64,000 nucleotides of DNA from UBA7662 sp036787895 (GCA_036787895.1 DAIQOK010000011.1:1-64000), one strand, 5' to 3'. Numbered from the stretch's first letter, positions 43,632-53,234 are shown. Translations and numbers: made by a program. Notes: a model not told the origin generated them from the letters alone.

Positions 43632-45092
43632 TTATTTGCCCAACTTGGCATAAGCCAGTTGAAGAGAAACATCATTGTCGGCCATCAGCTTCAATTTATC
43701 CCCTTTCAAAATTCTGGTTGAACCATTAGGTGTAATAAACTTGCCATCACGTTGAATGAGTACTATCAATACTGTCTTCGGTAAGCCCAAGCTCATTATT
43801 TCTTTGCCGATAACCGGGTTTTCATCACCAATTGAAAAATCGACCATTACGTTTTTAGCTTGATCAGAGAGTTCCAAATCAAGTGCAAAACGACGTTTTT
43901 TAGTTGCCGGAACTGTCAGTCCAAGAAAATCGGCAAAAAGTGCCAGGGTAGTTCCCTGGAGCAGTACGGAGCTCACAGAAATAAAAAAAACCAAGTGAAA
44001 AATCTCATCCGCTTTATTTATTCCCGCCAGCAGAGGATAAGTAGCGAATACGATAGGTACTGCCCCGCGCAGACCAACCCATGAAATAAAAATACGTTCC
44101 TTGCGACGCAGATGAAAAAACGGCAGACTCAAATAAACCGCCAATGGCCGGGCAACAAACATAAGGAAAAGTGCAATCAACAAGCCAGTAGCTGCAATTG
44201 GTAGTATTTTGTTGGGGAAAACCAACAAACCCAGCGTAAGGAACATAACAATTTGCATCAACCAGGCCAGGCCATCGAAGTATTGAATTAAAGTCTTTTT
44301 GTGCACAAATGCCCTGTTTCCCAAAACAACAGCAGCCAGGTAAATGGCCAAAAAGCCATTGCCACCTACAAAGTCAGTGATTGAAAAGGTAAAAAAGGCC
44401 AATGCCATCAACAAAACCGTGTATAGCCCTTCAACCTCGAGTCTGATTTTGTTCATTAACTGAATCATCACCAAACCCATAAGCAGGCCAATGCCGGCAC
44501 CCAACAGCATTTGTTTGAAAAACATGGGTACCAACCACCACACCGAAGCGTCGGGCAATTGAACCAGCTGCACCATAGCGATAGTAAGGAAGTAGGCCAT
44601 AGGATCGTTACTACCGCTCTCCAACTCCAATAACGGCCTCAATCCACCTTTTAAACCCACGCTTCGTGTTCGCAATATCGAAAACACCGCTGCAGCATCG
44701 GTCGATGATACAATGGCTCCCAACAGCATGCCTTCTGCAAAACTGAAATCAGTAAGTAGCCATACGAAGGTGCCTACACTCAAAGCCGTAAGCAGCACAC
44801 CTAGGGTTGAAAGTACTATTCCCTTTTTCAGTACCGGTTTAATGCTCTCCCACTTGGTTTCAAGTCCTCCCGAAAACAAGATGAATGTCAAAGCGATTAC
44901 CCCCAAAAACTGGGTAATCGCCGGGTCGTTGAAATGTATCTGGCCAATGCCGTCGGAGCCAGCCAACATGCCCACGCCCATAAAAATGATGAGCGAAGGT
45001 ATACCATAGCGGGTACTCAACTTGCTGGCCACTATGCTCAGAAAAAGCAGTAGCGAGCCTATGAGTATGATATTTTCGGAGCTAAAATTCAT
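43632..45092 (-). CDS. cvrA: K+/H+ antiporter, CvrA/NhaP2 type (CPA1)
   Basis: A 486-residue monovalent cation:proton antiporter with about 12 spans. LFSGGLETK and GAIVSSTDAAAVFSILR (about 130-146) give the ion-binding Asp region, LELESGSNDP (about 158-167) the Asp-Asn-type motif, and WVGLRGAVPIVFATYPL (about 340) the conserved late Arg. A C-terminal RCK_C/TrkA_C-like soluble domain (about 400-486) is expected to sense nucleotides or ions. Likely role is K+ expulsion. ATG 45092 is chosen over TTG 45101; a TATTTTG near-core ends 6 nt before it. Confidence 0.92.
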   Translation of the reverse strand: MNFSSENIILIGSLLLFLSIVASKLSTRYGIPSLIIFMGVGMLAGSDGIGQIHFNDPAITQFLGVIALTFILFSGGLETKWESIKPVLKKGIVLSTLGVLLTALSVGTFVWLLTDFSFAEGMLLGAIVSSTDAAAVFSILRTRSVGLKGGLRPLLELESGSNDPMAYFLTIAMVQLVQLPDASVWWLVPMFFKQMLLGAGIGLLMGLVMIQLMNKIRLEVEGLYTVLLMALAFFTFSITDFVGGNGFLAIYLAAVVLGNRAFVHKKTLIQYFDGLAWLMQIVMFLTLGLLVFPNKILPIAATGLLIALFLMFVARPLAVYLSLPFFHLRRKERIFISWVGLRGAVPIVFATYPLLAGINKADEIFHLVFFISVSSVLLQGTTLALFADFLGLTVPATKKRRFALDLELSDQAKNVMVDFSIGDENPVIGKEIMSLGLPKTVLIVLIQRDGKFITPNGSTRILKGDKLKLMADNDVSLQLAYAKLGK

Positions 45093-45111
45093 TGGTTGCA
45101 AAATACGACCA

Positions 45112-45150
45112 AAAAAAACAAGGCCGGAAACAATTGCTGCTTCCGGCCTT
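45112..45150 (-). terminator. Intrinsic terminator of secDF
   Basis: A 10-bp stem AAGGCCGGAA/TTCCGGCCTT with an 11-nt loop is followed on the minus strand by about eight T, 20 nt after the secDF stop. Confidence 0.88.
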
Positions 45151-45169
45151 TAAATGACTTAAAATTGAA

Positions 45170-48145
45170 TTACTTCTTCTTTACCATTTTACCTGAATCG
45201 AGCACTATAGCCGATGCGATAAAGATGGAAGAATAAGTACCGGCAATCAAACCGATGAGCAAAGCGAAAGTGAAACCTTTGATCACCTCACCCCCGAAGA
45301 GGAAGAGTACCAATACCACCAAAATGGTAGTCAAAGCCGTGATGATGGTACGACTAAAAGTAGTATTGATGGCCGAGTTGATAACTGTTTCATTGTCTTC
45401 GCCATGATGCAGACCTAAAAACTCACGCATACGGTCAAATACAACCACGGTATCGTTGATAGAATAACCAATAATAGTGAGTATCGCTGCGATAAAGGCC
45501 TGGTCGACTTCCATGCTGAATGGCATAAACTTCCAAAGCAAGGAATACAAGCCTAGCACAAACAAAACGTCGTGCAATAACGATGCTGCAGCTCCTAATG
45601 AATACTGCCACTTCCGGAAACGTATCAGGATATAAGCAGCAATGACCAGTATCGAAATGATGATAGACATGATGGCCGAAGCTTTGATATCGTCGGCAAT
45701 GGTTGGACCTACCTTTTGTGAACTCAGGATACGATTAGCTTTGAAAGTATCGAAATCAACCTTATTGACCATGATGGTACTTAAACCGGCATGTAATTTC
45801 TCCTCTACCTCAACATCCGTTTCCGGAGAGTTATCATCGATTTTAAATGAAGTGGTGATTTTAAATTTGTCGGCCGCGCCAAAAGTTTTAACCTCTGGTG
45901 CTCCTTCAAAGAAAGGCTCTAAGGCAGCACGCAAATCGGTCGACCGTTTGGCCTCATCAAATTGAACGACATAAGAACGACCTCCTTTAAAATCAACACC
46001 GAGGTTAAATCCGGTAGTTGCCATTGAAATGATACCGGCAAGAATCACAGCTCCTGAGAACATATACCAATACTTCCGTTTAGTAAGGAAGTTGATATTC
46101 ATATTGCTAAACAATTTGAAGCTCCAGGCAGTACCGAAATTAACCACTTTTTCGCGCGCTACCTGCCAGTCGATTAACATACGGGTAATAAATATGGCAC
46201 TGAAAAGTGAAGTCAGAATACCGATGATGAGCGTGGTGGCGAAACCGCGGATAGGACCAGTACCAAACGAGTAAAGAATGATACCTACCAATAAGGTAGT
46301 TACGTTGGCATCGATGATCGAAGAATAAGCGTTCTTAAAACCATCAATAATCGCCTGACGCATGGCCTTTCCTTTTGCCAACTCTTCACGAATACGTTCG
46401 AAAATGAGTACGTTGGCATCTACCGACATACCGATAGTTAATACGATACCGGCAATACCAGGCAAGGTAAGCACGGCCTGTAACGACGCCAGTACACCAA
46501 AAATAAAGAAGATGTTTGCTGCTAAGGCAACCGTTGCTATCACACCACCCCGGGCATAGTAGGCAATCATAAACAGGACCACCAGCATCAAACCACTGAT
46601 CATCGACAATACACCAGAGCTAACCGCTTCGGCACCAAGGCTCGGACCTACAATAGCCTCTTCCACAATACGGGCAGGAGCAGGTAATTTACCGGCTTTG
46701 AGGATGTTGGCTAAGTCTTTCGCTTCGTCGGTGGAGAAGTTTCCGGAGATAGATGACATACCGCCTGAAATTTCACCCTGAACGTTCGGGTAAGAATACA
46801 CATAATCATCAAGTACGATAGCAATGCTGCGCTCTACATTATCGGCAGTTAAACGACGCCAGATTTTAGCACCTTCCGCATTCATGGTCATGCTCACTTC
46901 TACCTGACCAAAATTGTCAACTGATTCACGGGCTTCCGTAATCACATCACCCTCGAGTGGAGCACGGCTGTCGTTGGCACGGGTTTTAATGGCGACGAGA
47001 TCTACGAATTTATTGCCATCTCCACGACCTTTAACCGTCCAAAGCAAACGGAGGTTGCGGGGTAACATGGCTTTAACTTCCGGTGAAGCCAATAAGGCAT
47101 TTACCTTGGCGGTATCTTTAACACTGGCAGTTCCTACAGCCGGACCTTTGTTGGCGCGGGTAGAACCATCTTCACCCTGAAAAACGGCTGGCATTAATAC
47201 GGCAAACAAGGGGTTTTCGGCACGGGCCTGAGCGGCATCTAAACCGCCGGCTGTATCTGCTTCAGCCTTTTCAGCCAATTGACTCATGAGGTCATCGGAC
47301 TTTTTGGTGGTGTCGCTGGCCGAAGATGTTGTTTTAGCAGCAGCGGTTGAATCGGTGCCTTTGGCCAACTTAGCACGGTCGCCGAGCATTTTGTTCACTT
47401 CGAACATACGCTCAAGTATTTCACCTGCCTCGTAGGTTTCCCAGAACTCCAATTTGGCGGAACCTTGCAAAAGACGACGTACACGCTCCGGATTATCAAC
47501 ACCCGGTAATTCAATGATGATGCGACCTGTACCTTGCTGACGCTGGATGTTCGGTGAAGTCACCCCGAATTTGTCGATACGGGTGCGGAGGATGTTGAAC
47601 GAGCGATCAATGGCCCCCTCGGTTTCGGCACGGATAACTTCCATCACCTGGGCATTGCTCGAATTGTAGTCGATTTTACCCTGATTTTCACGGGTGGCAA
47701 AAATGGCCGCTAATTTACCGTTGGCATCAAGCTCGGTAAACGACTGCTCAAACAAAGTTACATAGTCGAGCTGGCTGCTGGCCTGACGCTGTGCTGCCAT
47801 TTCGAGGGCCTTGTTGAAATTGGCATCCTTGCTGTAGTTGCTGAGCGCCTTGATGACATCGGCCACCGACACTTCCATCACCACATTCATACCACCCTGG
47901 AGGTCAAGACCCAGATTCAGCTGCTGTTCTTTGGCTTGTTGATAGGTAAAACTGCGGATACCGAGATTGTAAACGGTTACATCCGACAAAGAATCGAGGT
48001 AACGGCGTTCAACTGCTGCGTCGCCTTTGGCGAATTCAGCAGCTTTTTTCTCTACACGACTGGTTACCAGCGTGAAAGAGAGCTGGTACAAACATACCAG
48101 CGCGAAGGCGATCACGAAAAACCGGATCATTCCTTTTGCTTTCAT
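45170..48145 (-). CDS. secDF: Fused SecD-SecF protein-export subunit
   Basis: A 991-residue fusion of SecD and SecF, the standard form in Bacteroidota. SecD part: GLDLQGGMNVVMEV (about 78-91), periplasmic P1 domain (about 100-510), and six spans up to about 690. SecF part begins with the LGVDFKGGRSYVVQF motif near 745 and ends with six more spans. It uses the proton gradient to pull secreted proteins through SecYEG. An Ala/Thr/Lys/Ser/Asp-rich insert (about 265-300) lies inside P1. Its terminator follows; it is a single-gene transcript as far as seen. Confidence 0.96.
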   Translation of the reverse strand: MKAKGMIRFFVIAFALVCLYQLSFTLVTSRVEKKAAEFAKGDAAVERRYLDSLSDVTVYNLGIRSFTYQQAKEQQLNLGLDLQGGMNVVMEVSVADVIKALSNYSKDANFNKALEMAAQRQASSQLDYVTLFEQSFTELDANGKLAAIFATRENQGKIDYNSSNAQVMEVIRAETEGAIDRSFNILRTRIDKFGVTSPNIQRQQGTGRIIIELPGVDNPERVRRLLQGSAKLEFWETYEAGEILERMFEVNKMLGDRAKLAKGTDSTAAAKTTSSASDTTKKSDDLMSQLAEKAEADTAGGLDAAQARAENPLFAVLMPAVFQGEDGSTRANKGPAVGTASVKDTAKVNALLASPEVKAMLPRNLRLLWTVKGRGDGNKFVDLVAIKTRANDSRAPLEGDVITEARESVDNFGQVEVSMTMNAEGAKIWRRLTADNVERSIAIVLDDYVYSYPNVQGEISGGMSSISGNFSTDEAKDLANILKAGKLPAPARIVEEAIVGPSLGAEAVSSGVLSMISGLMLVVLFMIAYYARGGVIATVALAANIFFIFGVLASLQAVLTLPGIAGIVLTIGMSVDANVLIFERIREELAKGKAMRQAIIDGFKNAYSSIIDANVTTLLVGIILYSFGTGPIRGFATTLIIGILTSLFSAIFITRMLIDWQVAREKVVNFGTAWSFKLFSNMNINFLTKRKYWYMFSGAVILAGIISMATTGFNLGVDFKGGRSYVVQFDEAKRSTDLRAALEPFFEGAPEVKTFGAADKFKITTSFKIDDNSPETDVEVEEKLHAGLSTIMVNKVDFDTFKANRILSSQKVGPTIADDIKASAIMSIIISILVIAAYILIRFRKWQYSLGAAASLLHDVLFVLGLYSLLWKFMPFSMEVDQAFIAAILTIIGYSINDTVVVFDRMREFLGLHHGEDNETVINSAINTTFSRTIITALTTILVVLVLFLFGGEVIKGFTFALLIGLIAGTYSSIFIASAIVLDSGKMVKKK

Positions 48146-48222
48146 GGAATTAAAATTTAAAAAGATGTTAGGTTAATAAAAGAGGTAAATGGGCGAAGCC
48201 CGGAGCTGCAAAACCAATTATT

Positions 48223-48573
48223 TCAGGGTGCCTGTGCAGGCTGAATGCAAGTCATGCGTATTTCCTGTTGCCCGATACTGTTTTCGGTAGGCAAAGCTAG
48301 GGTGGTGTGCTGATGAACAGGTTCATCGGCGATTTCAGGCCATAAAACTGTCAAAATCGCGGCATCGGTCCGTAAATTGAGCTGTATGCCACTACCGGGC
48401 TGCACCAATTGTAATGGCTCAATCACGGGGCGTTCATTCTCTTCTTCTCCTGACGCTGTCTCCAGTACAATCACCGGACGCTCAGCTTCCAGCAAGCTGG
48501 TCCAGGCGGCAGTCACAGTCGACATACCCCAAAGCATGGCGAAAAGACAGAGATAGAACTGTTTGAGTTTCAT
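48223..48573 (-). CDS. Small exported protein of unknown function
   Basis: A 116-residue protein with a signal peptide (MKLKQFYLCLFAMLWGMSTVTA), a Glu-rich stretch (TASGEEENERPVIEP) and a C-terminal IRMTCIQPAQAP. There is no lipobox and no recognised family. It has its own TATTTTCG promoter 9 nt upstream. It sits between secDF and the trkA-udk genes with 77 nt and 40 nt of spacer, and nothing in the neighbours suggests its role. Very short, so a spurious reading is possible, but the signal peptide plus promoter argue against it. Confidence 0.55.
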   Translation of the reverse strand: MKLKQFYLCLFAMLWGMSTVTAAWTSLLEAERPVIVLETASGEEENERPVIEPLQLVQPGSGIQLNLRTDAAILTVLWPEIADEPVHQHTTLALPTENSIGQQEIRMTCIQPAQAP

Positions 48574-48582
48574 AAGCGCTTG

Positions 48583-48612
48583 CGAAAATAAGGTTTATCG
48601 GTTAGTTCACAA
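48583..48612 (-). promoter_or_regulatory. Promoter of the small exported protein gene
   Basis: On the minus strand TTG (48612-48610), a 19-nt spacer and TATTTTCG (48590-48583). A TTCG-type core with correct spacing to the -33, ending 9 nt before the ATG. Confidence 0.5.
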
Positions 48613-48613
48613 G

Positions 48614-49309
48614 CTATTTATTGAGATCCACGAATTTCTCAATGTCGGTGTTTTTGCCAAGCAAGATCATATAGTCGGTGTCGTACAAAACGGTATCCGA
48701 CTTTGGCACACCCATAATGTGGTATTCGGTGGTCCGATCACCGTCGGCATTCACTGATTCGTAGGAACGGCGTATCGTAATGAGATTGAGATTGTACTTA
48801 TTTCGCAAACCAATTTCGATGACCGTTTTGCTGGCCACACCTGAAGGTGTGCGCAATTCCACTATCTGATAATCGTCGGGCAATTGGAAAAAACTCACCA
48901 GATCGGGATTGAGCAAACGGCCGGCAACCGAAATACCCACCTCATCTTCGGGCGAGAGCACTTCCTGTACACCCAACTTCTGCAAAATACGTTGCTGCTG
49001 CTCGTTGGAAGCCCGGGCGATAATACGTTTTACCTTCAACTCCATCAAAACTACGGTAGTTAGCAGCAAGGCCTCAAAATCCTGACCGATGGCCACAACT
49101 ACCCCCTCGAGATCCTGTACATTTTGAGAGCGAAGGGCTTTGATGTCGGTTGAATCGAGCTGGACGGCAAAAGCTACCTCATCGCGCAGCGCATCTACCC
49201 GCTCAGCGATATTGTCGATGGCCATCACTTCGGCACCCCTGGCCGACAAAGTACGGGCGATGGTGGTGCCAAAACGGCCGAGACCTATGACACCGAATCT
49301 GTTTTCCAT
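48614..49309 (-). CDS. trkA: TrkA/KtrA-type RCK potassium-uptake regulator
   Basis: A 231-residue cytosolic gating subunit. RCK_N Rossmann fold with GLGRFG at 8-13 and acidic NI after the second strand, typical of NAD/ATP-binding TrkA, then an RCK_C domain (about 135-231) with IVELRTPSGVASKTVIEIGL. It would form an octameric ring on the TrkH/KtrB pore at 10749-12563, 36 kb away; that pairing is inferred from the absence of another pore gene. Overlaps the udk gene by 25 nt, so translation is coupled. Confidence 0.93.
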   Translation of the reverse strand: MENRFGVIGLGRFGTTIARTLSARGAEVMAIDNIAERVDALRDEVAFAVQLDSTDIKALRSQNVQDLEGVVVAIGQDFEALLLTTVVLMELKVKRIIARASNEQQQRILQKLGVQEVLSPEDEVGISVAGRLLNPDLVSFFQLPDDYQIVELRTPSGVASKTVIEIGLRNKYNLNLITIRRSYESVNADGDRTTEYHIMGVPKSDTVLYDTDYMILLGKNTDIEKFVDLNK

Positions 49310-49923
49310 TGTAGCTGGGTTTTGAGGTGATGTACCAATACTTCCAGGCCTTTGTCGAAGCTTGTATTGTTGGTAATGATGATATCGCTAAAGGCTTTAT
49401 ACGGCAATAAATACTGCTCAAAAGCCGGTAATACATGGTTTTGCCATTGATAAAGCACTGTATCTTTCGGATAACCCCGTTCCTCGGCGTCACGTTTAAG
49501 TCTACGTTCGAGTTTCACATCTTCCTCGGCATCTATGAATACTTTGAGGTCGAGCAACTCGCGTATCTCCTCGTAATGAAAGACAAATAAACCCTCCATA
49601 ATGATGACCGGTGCGGGTTTTACAACCAACAAACTGGCTTCTTTATCGGGATTATTGAAGGTATATTCTCTGAGATAAATCTCTTCTCCTTCGAGCAACT
49701 GGCACAAGTGACGGTAAAATTCGGTGCGGTTGATGGAGGTGGGCAGATCATAATTGATTTCACCGTTTTCGTCGCACAACTGCTGTTCTTGTGGTACGTA
49801 ATAATTATCCTGGGAGATGACACAGAGCTGGTCTGTTTCAAATTGTGCCGCCAAACGCTGAATAAAAGTCGTTTTGCCGGATGCGCTGCCGCCTACTATG
49901 CCAACAAGATAAGGTCTTTCCAA
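49285..49923 (-). CDS. udk: Uridine kinase
   Basis: A 212-residue P-loop kinase of pyrimidine salvage, making UMP (and CMP) from the nucleosides. Walker A GGSASGKTTF (about 10-19), the family DHPDAFD-equivalent region near YDLPTSINRTEFYRH, PAPVIIMEGLFVFHYEEIREL with the catalytic Glu, and RRLKRDAEERGY for the lid. A promoter in the 3' end of the upstream TonB receptor gene drives it. It overlaps trkA, an odd pairing of salvage and K+ uptake. Confidence 0.93.
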   Translation of the reverse strand: MERPYLVGIVGGSASGKTTFIQRLAAQFETDQLCVISQDNYYVPQEQQLCDENGEINYDLPTSINRTEFYRHLCQLLEGEEIYLREYTFNNPDKEASLLVVKPAPVIIMEGLFVFHYEEIRELLDLKVFIDAEEDVKLERRLKRDAEERGYPKDTVLYQWQNHVLPAFEQYLLPYKAFSDIIITNNTSFDKGLEVLVHHLKTQLQWKTDSVS

Positions 49924-49943
49924 AATGGGAGTTTGTGCGGCTT

Positions 49944-49976
49944 CAAATATACCTACTGTGGCTCAAAACTCGGCAA
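49944..49976 (-). promoter_or_regulatory. Promoter of udk-trkA
   Basis: On the minus strand TTG (49976-49974), a 22-nt spacer and TATATTTG (49951-49944). Leader about 17 nt. The -33 lies inside the end of the TonB receptor gene. Confidence 0.6.
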
Positions 49977-52419
49977 TCAATCGCAGGTTAAGCATTCTTG
50001 CTGTTAAATAATTGGGCACAGCTTGTTGGAAACCCTCGGTATCCACTATCCAGAGGTAAGAGATGGTATTGTTGACCTGCAATAAGTTGAAAACCTCCGC
50101 ATTCAACCATATACTGTTGAAGTTCTTCCAAAAGCCGCCTTTGACCTGCCTTTTGGTATTGGCACCCACCAATTGTTTGGCAAAACCGATATCTACCCGA
50201 CGATAGGGCGGCATACGCAAGGTGTCGCCTGCCCGGTCGTAATTCGGCGGACCATAAGGCAAACGACTGCCATACACCACATTTAGATGTACCCGGTAGC
50301 TGGGATCGATGGGCAAATAATCCTGGAACATGATGTTGAAAGTCATGCGCTGATCGCTGGGGCGAGGAATATAGCCGACTTCTTCACCGGTTGAACTGCC
50401 GTCGGGATTGAGATAGGTATCACCAATGATGTTTTCGCCTGTTTTCATAAATGAAAGCGAGGCCCACGACTGCAGGGAATACACAAACTCACCATTGATC
50501 CGGAAGTCTATTCCCTGAGCATATGCCCGGGCATTGTTGGTACCGAGATAACGTAAACGCACATTATCGAGCTCATAAGGCACAATCTGGTACATGTCCT
50601 TATAATAAAGCTCGGTCACAAATCGAAAAGTGCGGTCCCAGGCCTTAAAGGTGTGGTCGCCACCAACTACATAATGTATGGCCCGCTGCGCACGAATGGC
50701 CGGATTCAATACACCGAAAGGATCACGCATTTCGCGGTAAAAAGCGGGTTGGCCATATAACCCTACGGCTGTACGAAACACCCAATCGTGTTCCCACCTT
50801 GGCTTGAAGGCTAATTCGGCCCGTGGACTTACCAAAAGTTCGTTGCTGTAGGTCCAGTAGTTAAAACGCACACCGGCAGTCAGGTTCAAATCGTACAAAT
50901 CGTTGAGCAGATAGGTATCCTGCACATAACCGCTGATGCGATTGGCATCTACCCGGTTAGCGGCATAAATGGTTTCATATAAATTCACTGCATCGTTGGC
51001 CAATGGTCCACGACCGGGCAAGGCAAAAGCTGCTGAATCGATGTGTTTCCATTCCATGAGGCGGTCGGCTATGGCCTCTCGCTGTAAGCGCAAGCCCCAT
51101 TGCAAATAGCCGGCAGTTAAACTCTGGTAATAGCCTTTGTGCTCGAGCGCGTATACCTGAACGGTCAACTGATTGCGGGCATAATCCTGAAAACCACCAA
51201 TTCCCCGTGTAAAAGCCACCTTACCAAAATTCTCTGAACCAATTTCAGTATCCAGCTGATTTAGTAACCAGGCGCCTTCTACATCAAAGTTTTCGCGTTC
51301 ATCAGAGGTATAAGCCGAGGCTATAAACTTGAGTTGGGTGCGTGGATGGGGCTTGAAGGTTGCGGTGGCACCGGCAGTGAAAGTTTTGAATCGAGTAACT
51401 TCCTGTCCGTCAAAAAACACGCGTAGCTGCAGGGCTTCACGCACGGTACCGAAGACTGTCTCCCGGTTTTCAGGAACTACGGTAAAGTCGTTCTGATTGT
51501 AACTCAGCAACAACCCATACTCCCACTTTGGATTGGGTGCATAGGTAAAATAACCTTGTAAATCGGTTGATACCGGCTGGTATTCGCCCTGGGTATCGAG
51601 CGTGCCCAACAAATTGGATAGGGTGCGGTAACGACCACCTATCAAATAGGTCATCTTTTTATCCTGCATCCGACCTTCAGTGGTAACATTGGCGCCCATC
51701 AGTCCGGCCTGAACGGTTGTTCTGAAAGCTTCGGGTTTACGATAACGCACATCGAGCACCGAACTCATTTTATCACCATAACGTGCTTCAAAGCCACCAG
51801 CCGAAAATTGTATGGCACCCACCATATCAGGATTGATGAAACTCATCCCCTCCTGCTGACCGCTGCGCACCAAAACCGGTCGGTAGATTTCGATATCGTT
51901 TACGTACACCAGGTTTTCATCGAAATTACCACCCCGTACCGTGTATTGCGAACTCAGCTCCTGACTCGGTCGCGCACCTGCGGCTTGTAACAACATCTCA
52001 AAATTACCACTCGGGTTGGCGAGGCTGCTATTGAGTTTCGGGTCGAGTTTTACGATGCCGGTAGTGCGTTGCATGCGGTCTTCAACAGTCACATCGGCTA
52101 TGCCAATGCTTGTCATCTTCAACACCACATCCAGCTTTTTCTTTTCTCCCGGCTTCAGACGAATCATTTGCTGCATTTCTTCGTAACCCAGGTATTTAAA
52201 AATAAGCCTCAGATTACGCCCTGCAGGTAAATCAAGCTGGTAGCTGCCGTCGGAGGATGAAGCTACCCCGCTATTGAGTTCATGAACCAAAACGGTGACC
52301 AACTCCAACGGCTGACCTTTTTCGTCGCGAATCGTACCCTGCACCGAAGCCCTTTCCTGGGCAACAGCCGTGACCAGCATGCCCCAAAGACTTAAGAAAA
52401 GCAGCAGTAAACGCGTCAT
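49963..52419 (-). CDS. TonB-dependent receptor with carboxypeptidase-like N-terminal domain
   Basis: An 818-residue SusC/RagA-like receptor. Signal peptide of about 20 residues, CarboxypepD_reg-like domain (about 21-105; SVQGTIRDEKGQPLELVTVLV, SSDGSYQLDLPAG), plug (about 115-230; YTVRGGNFDENLVYVNDIEI) and a barrel of about 580 residues ending in NLRLIAEF with Phe last. No SusD partner is adjacent, so it belongs to the SusD-less group. Ligand unknown. A promoter at 52433-52466 overlaps the end of rpe. Confidence 0.9.
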   Translation of the reverse strand: MTRLLLLFLSLWGMLVTAVAQERASVQGTIRDEKGQPLELVTVLVHELNSGVASSSDGSYQLDLPAGRNLRLIFKYLGYEEMQQMIRLKPGEKKKLDVVLKMTSIGIADVTVEDRMQRTTGIVKLDPKLNSSLANPSGNFEMLLQAAGARPSQELSSQYTVRGGNFDENLVYVNDIEIYRPVLVRSGQQEGMSFINPDMVGAIQFSAGGFEARYGDKMSSVLDVRYRKPEAFRTTVQAGLMGANVTTEGRMQDKKMTYLIGGRYRTLSNLLGTLDTQGEYQPVSTDLQGYFTYAPNPKWEYGLLLSYNQNDFTVVPENRETVFGTVREALQLRVFFDGQEVTRFKTFTAGATATFKPHPRTQLKFIASAYTSDERENFDVEGAWLLNQLDTEIGSENFGKVAFTRGIGGFQDYARNQLTVQVYALEHKGYYQSLTAGYLQWGLRLQREAIADRLMEWKHIDSAAFALPGRGPLANDAVNLYETIYAANRVDANRISGYVQDTYLLNDLYDLNLTAGVRFNYWTYSNELLVSPRAELAFKPRWEHDWVFRTAVGLYGQPAFYREMRDPFGVLNPAIRAQRAIHYVVGGDHTFKAWDRTFRFVTELYYKDMYQIVPYELDNVRLRYLGTNNARAYAQGIDFRINGEFVYSLQSWASLSFMKTGENIIGDTYLNPDGSSTGEEVGYIPRPSDQRMTFNIMFQDYLPIDPSYRVHLNVVYGSRLPYGPPNYDRAGDTLRMPPYRRVDIGFAKQLVGANTKRQVKGGFWKNFNSIWLNAEVFNLLQVNNTISYLWIVDTEGFQQAVPNYLTARMLNLRLIAEF

Positions 52420-52432
52420 TCGTGGCTTAACG

Positions 52433-52466
52433 CAAATTTAGTGGATGGCATTGTTGCGAACCGCAA
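52433..52466 (-). promoter_or_regulatory. Promoter of the TonB receptor gene
   Basis: On the minus strand TTG (52466-52464), a 23-nt spacer and TAAATTTG (52440-52433), with a leader of about 10 nt. It overlaps the last codons of rpe. Confidence 0.55.
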
Positions 52467-53112
52467 CTTCACGCAATTTGGTGATGGTTGGAATGGGCTC
52501 AGCTGCACTGAATACAAAATTACCGGCAACCAATACATCGGCGCCAGCTTCAACCAAAGCAGCAGCATTTTGTTGGTTCACCCCACCATCAATTTCGATT
52601 TTAAACAACAGGCCTTCCTTGGCTCGGAAATCGGCCAATGTGGCGACTTTGCGGTAGGTATTTTCAATGAATTTTTGTCCGCCGAAACCCGGATTTACAC
52701 TCATTACACAAACCAGGTCGGCATCTCCCAAAACATCAAAAAGTCCTTCTGCCGGCGTATGAGGATTGATAGCCACCCCCGCTTGCATGCCTGCATTTTT
52801 AATTTCCTGAAACGAGCGATGTAAATGGGTTGAAGCTTCGAGATGAACGGTGAGTACAGCCGCGCCAGCCTCGGCAAAACGCTGGATATAACGCTCAGGC
52901 TGTACGATCATCAAATGTACGTCGAGTGGCTTGCGGGCAAATTTGCCGATGGCCTCCAGCACAGGAAAACCGAAGGAGATGTTGGGGACAAAAACACCGT
53001 CCATGATATCGATATGGAACCAGTCGGCCTGGCTGTTATTCACCATCTCCACATCACGTTGAAGGTTAGCGAAATCGGCCGCCAGAATTGAAGGGGCTAT
53101 CAAAGCTTGCAT
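52438..53112 (-). CDS. rpe: Ribulose-phosphate 3-epimerase
   Basis: A 224-residue TIM-barrel enzyme of the pentose phosphate pathway that interconverts ribulose 5-phosphate and xylulose 5-phosphate. LAADFANL at the N-terminus, FHIDIMDGVFVPNISFG (about 32-48) with the catalytic Asp and metal His, VMSVNPGFGGQKFI and EIDGGVNQQNA for phosphate binding are all present. It has its own promoter with a -7 core ending 4 nt before the ATG. Confidence 0.96.
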   Translation of the reverse strand: MQALIAPSILAADFANLQRDVEMVNNSQADWFHIDIMDGVFVPNISFGFPVLEAIGKFARKPLDVHLMIVQPERYIQRFAEAGAAVLTVHLEASTHLHRSFQEIKNAGMQAGVAINPHTPAEGLFDVLGDADLVCVMSVNPGFGGQKFIENTYRKVATLADFRAKEGLLFKIEIDGGVNQQNAAALVEAGADVLVAGNFVFSAAEPIPTITKLREVAVRNNAIH

Positions 53113-53116
53113 GCCT

Positions 53117-53150
53117 CAAAGTTACGGTTTCATGAATTCAAAATTTCAAA
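53117..53150 (-). promoter_or_regulatory. rpe promoter, leaderless type
   Basis: On the minus strand TTTG (53150-53147), a 22-nt spacer and TAACTTTG (53124-53117) are followed by AGGC and the rpe ATG. The core ends 4 nt before the start codon, so the message would have essentially no leader. Confidence 0.6.
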
Positions 53151-53201
53151 TTGTCATCTTGACCCCAATTTTGAATTTGAAATTTTTTCAATTTTGAATT
53201 C
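53134..53201. repeat. AT-rich inverted repeat in the rpe upstream region
   Basis: GAATTCAAAATT (53134-53145) and AATTTTGAATTC (53190-53201) are perfect 12-bp inverted arms. Inside them TTTCAAATT faces AATTTGAAA near 53174-53182, so the arms can pair over about 19 bp with a bulge. It overlaps the -33 region of rpe and lies 33 nt before the DUF5683 gene start. Confidence 0.6.
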
Positions 53202-53234
53202 TCATGCTATCTTGAGTTGCAAACAAAGCTCCTT

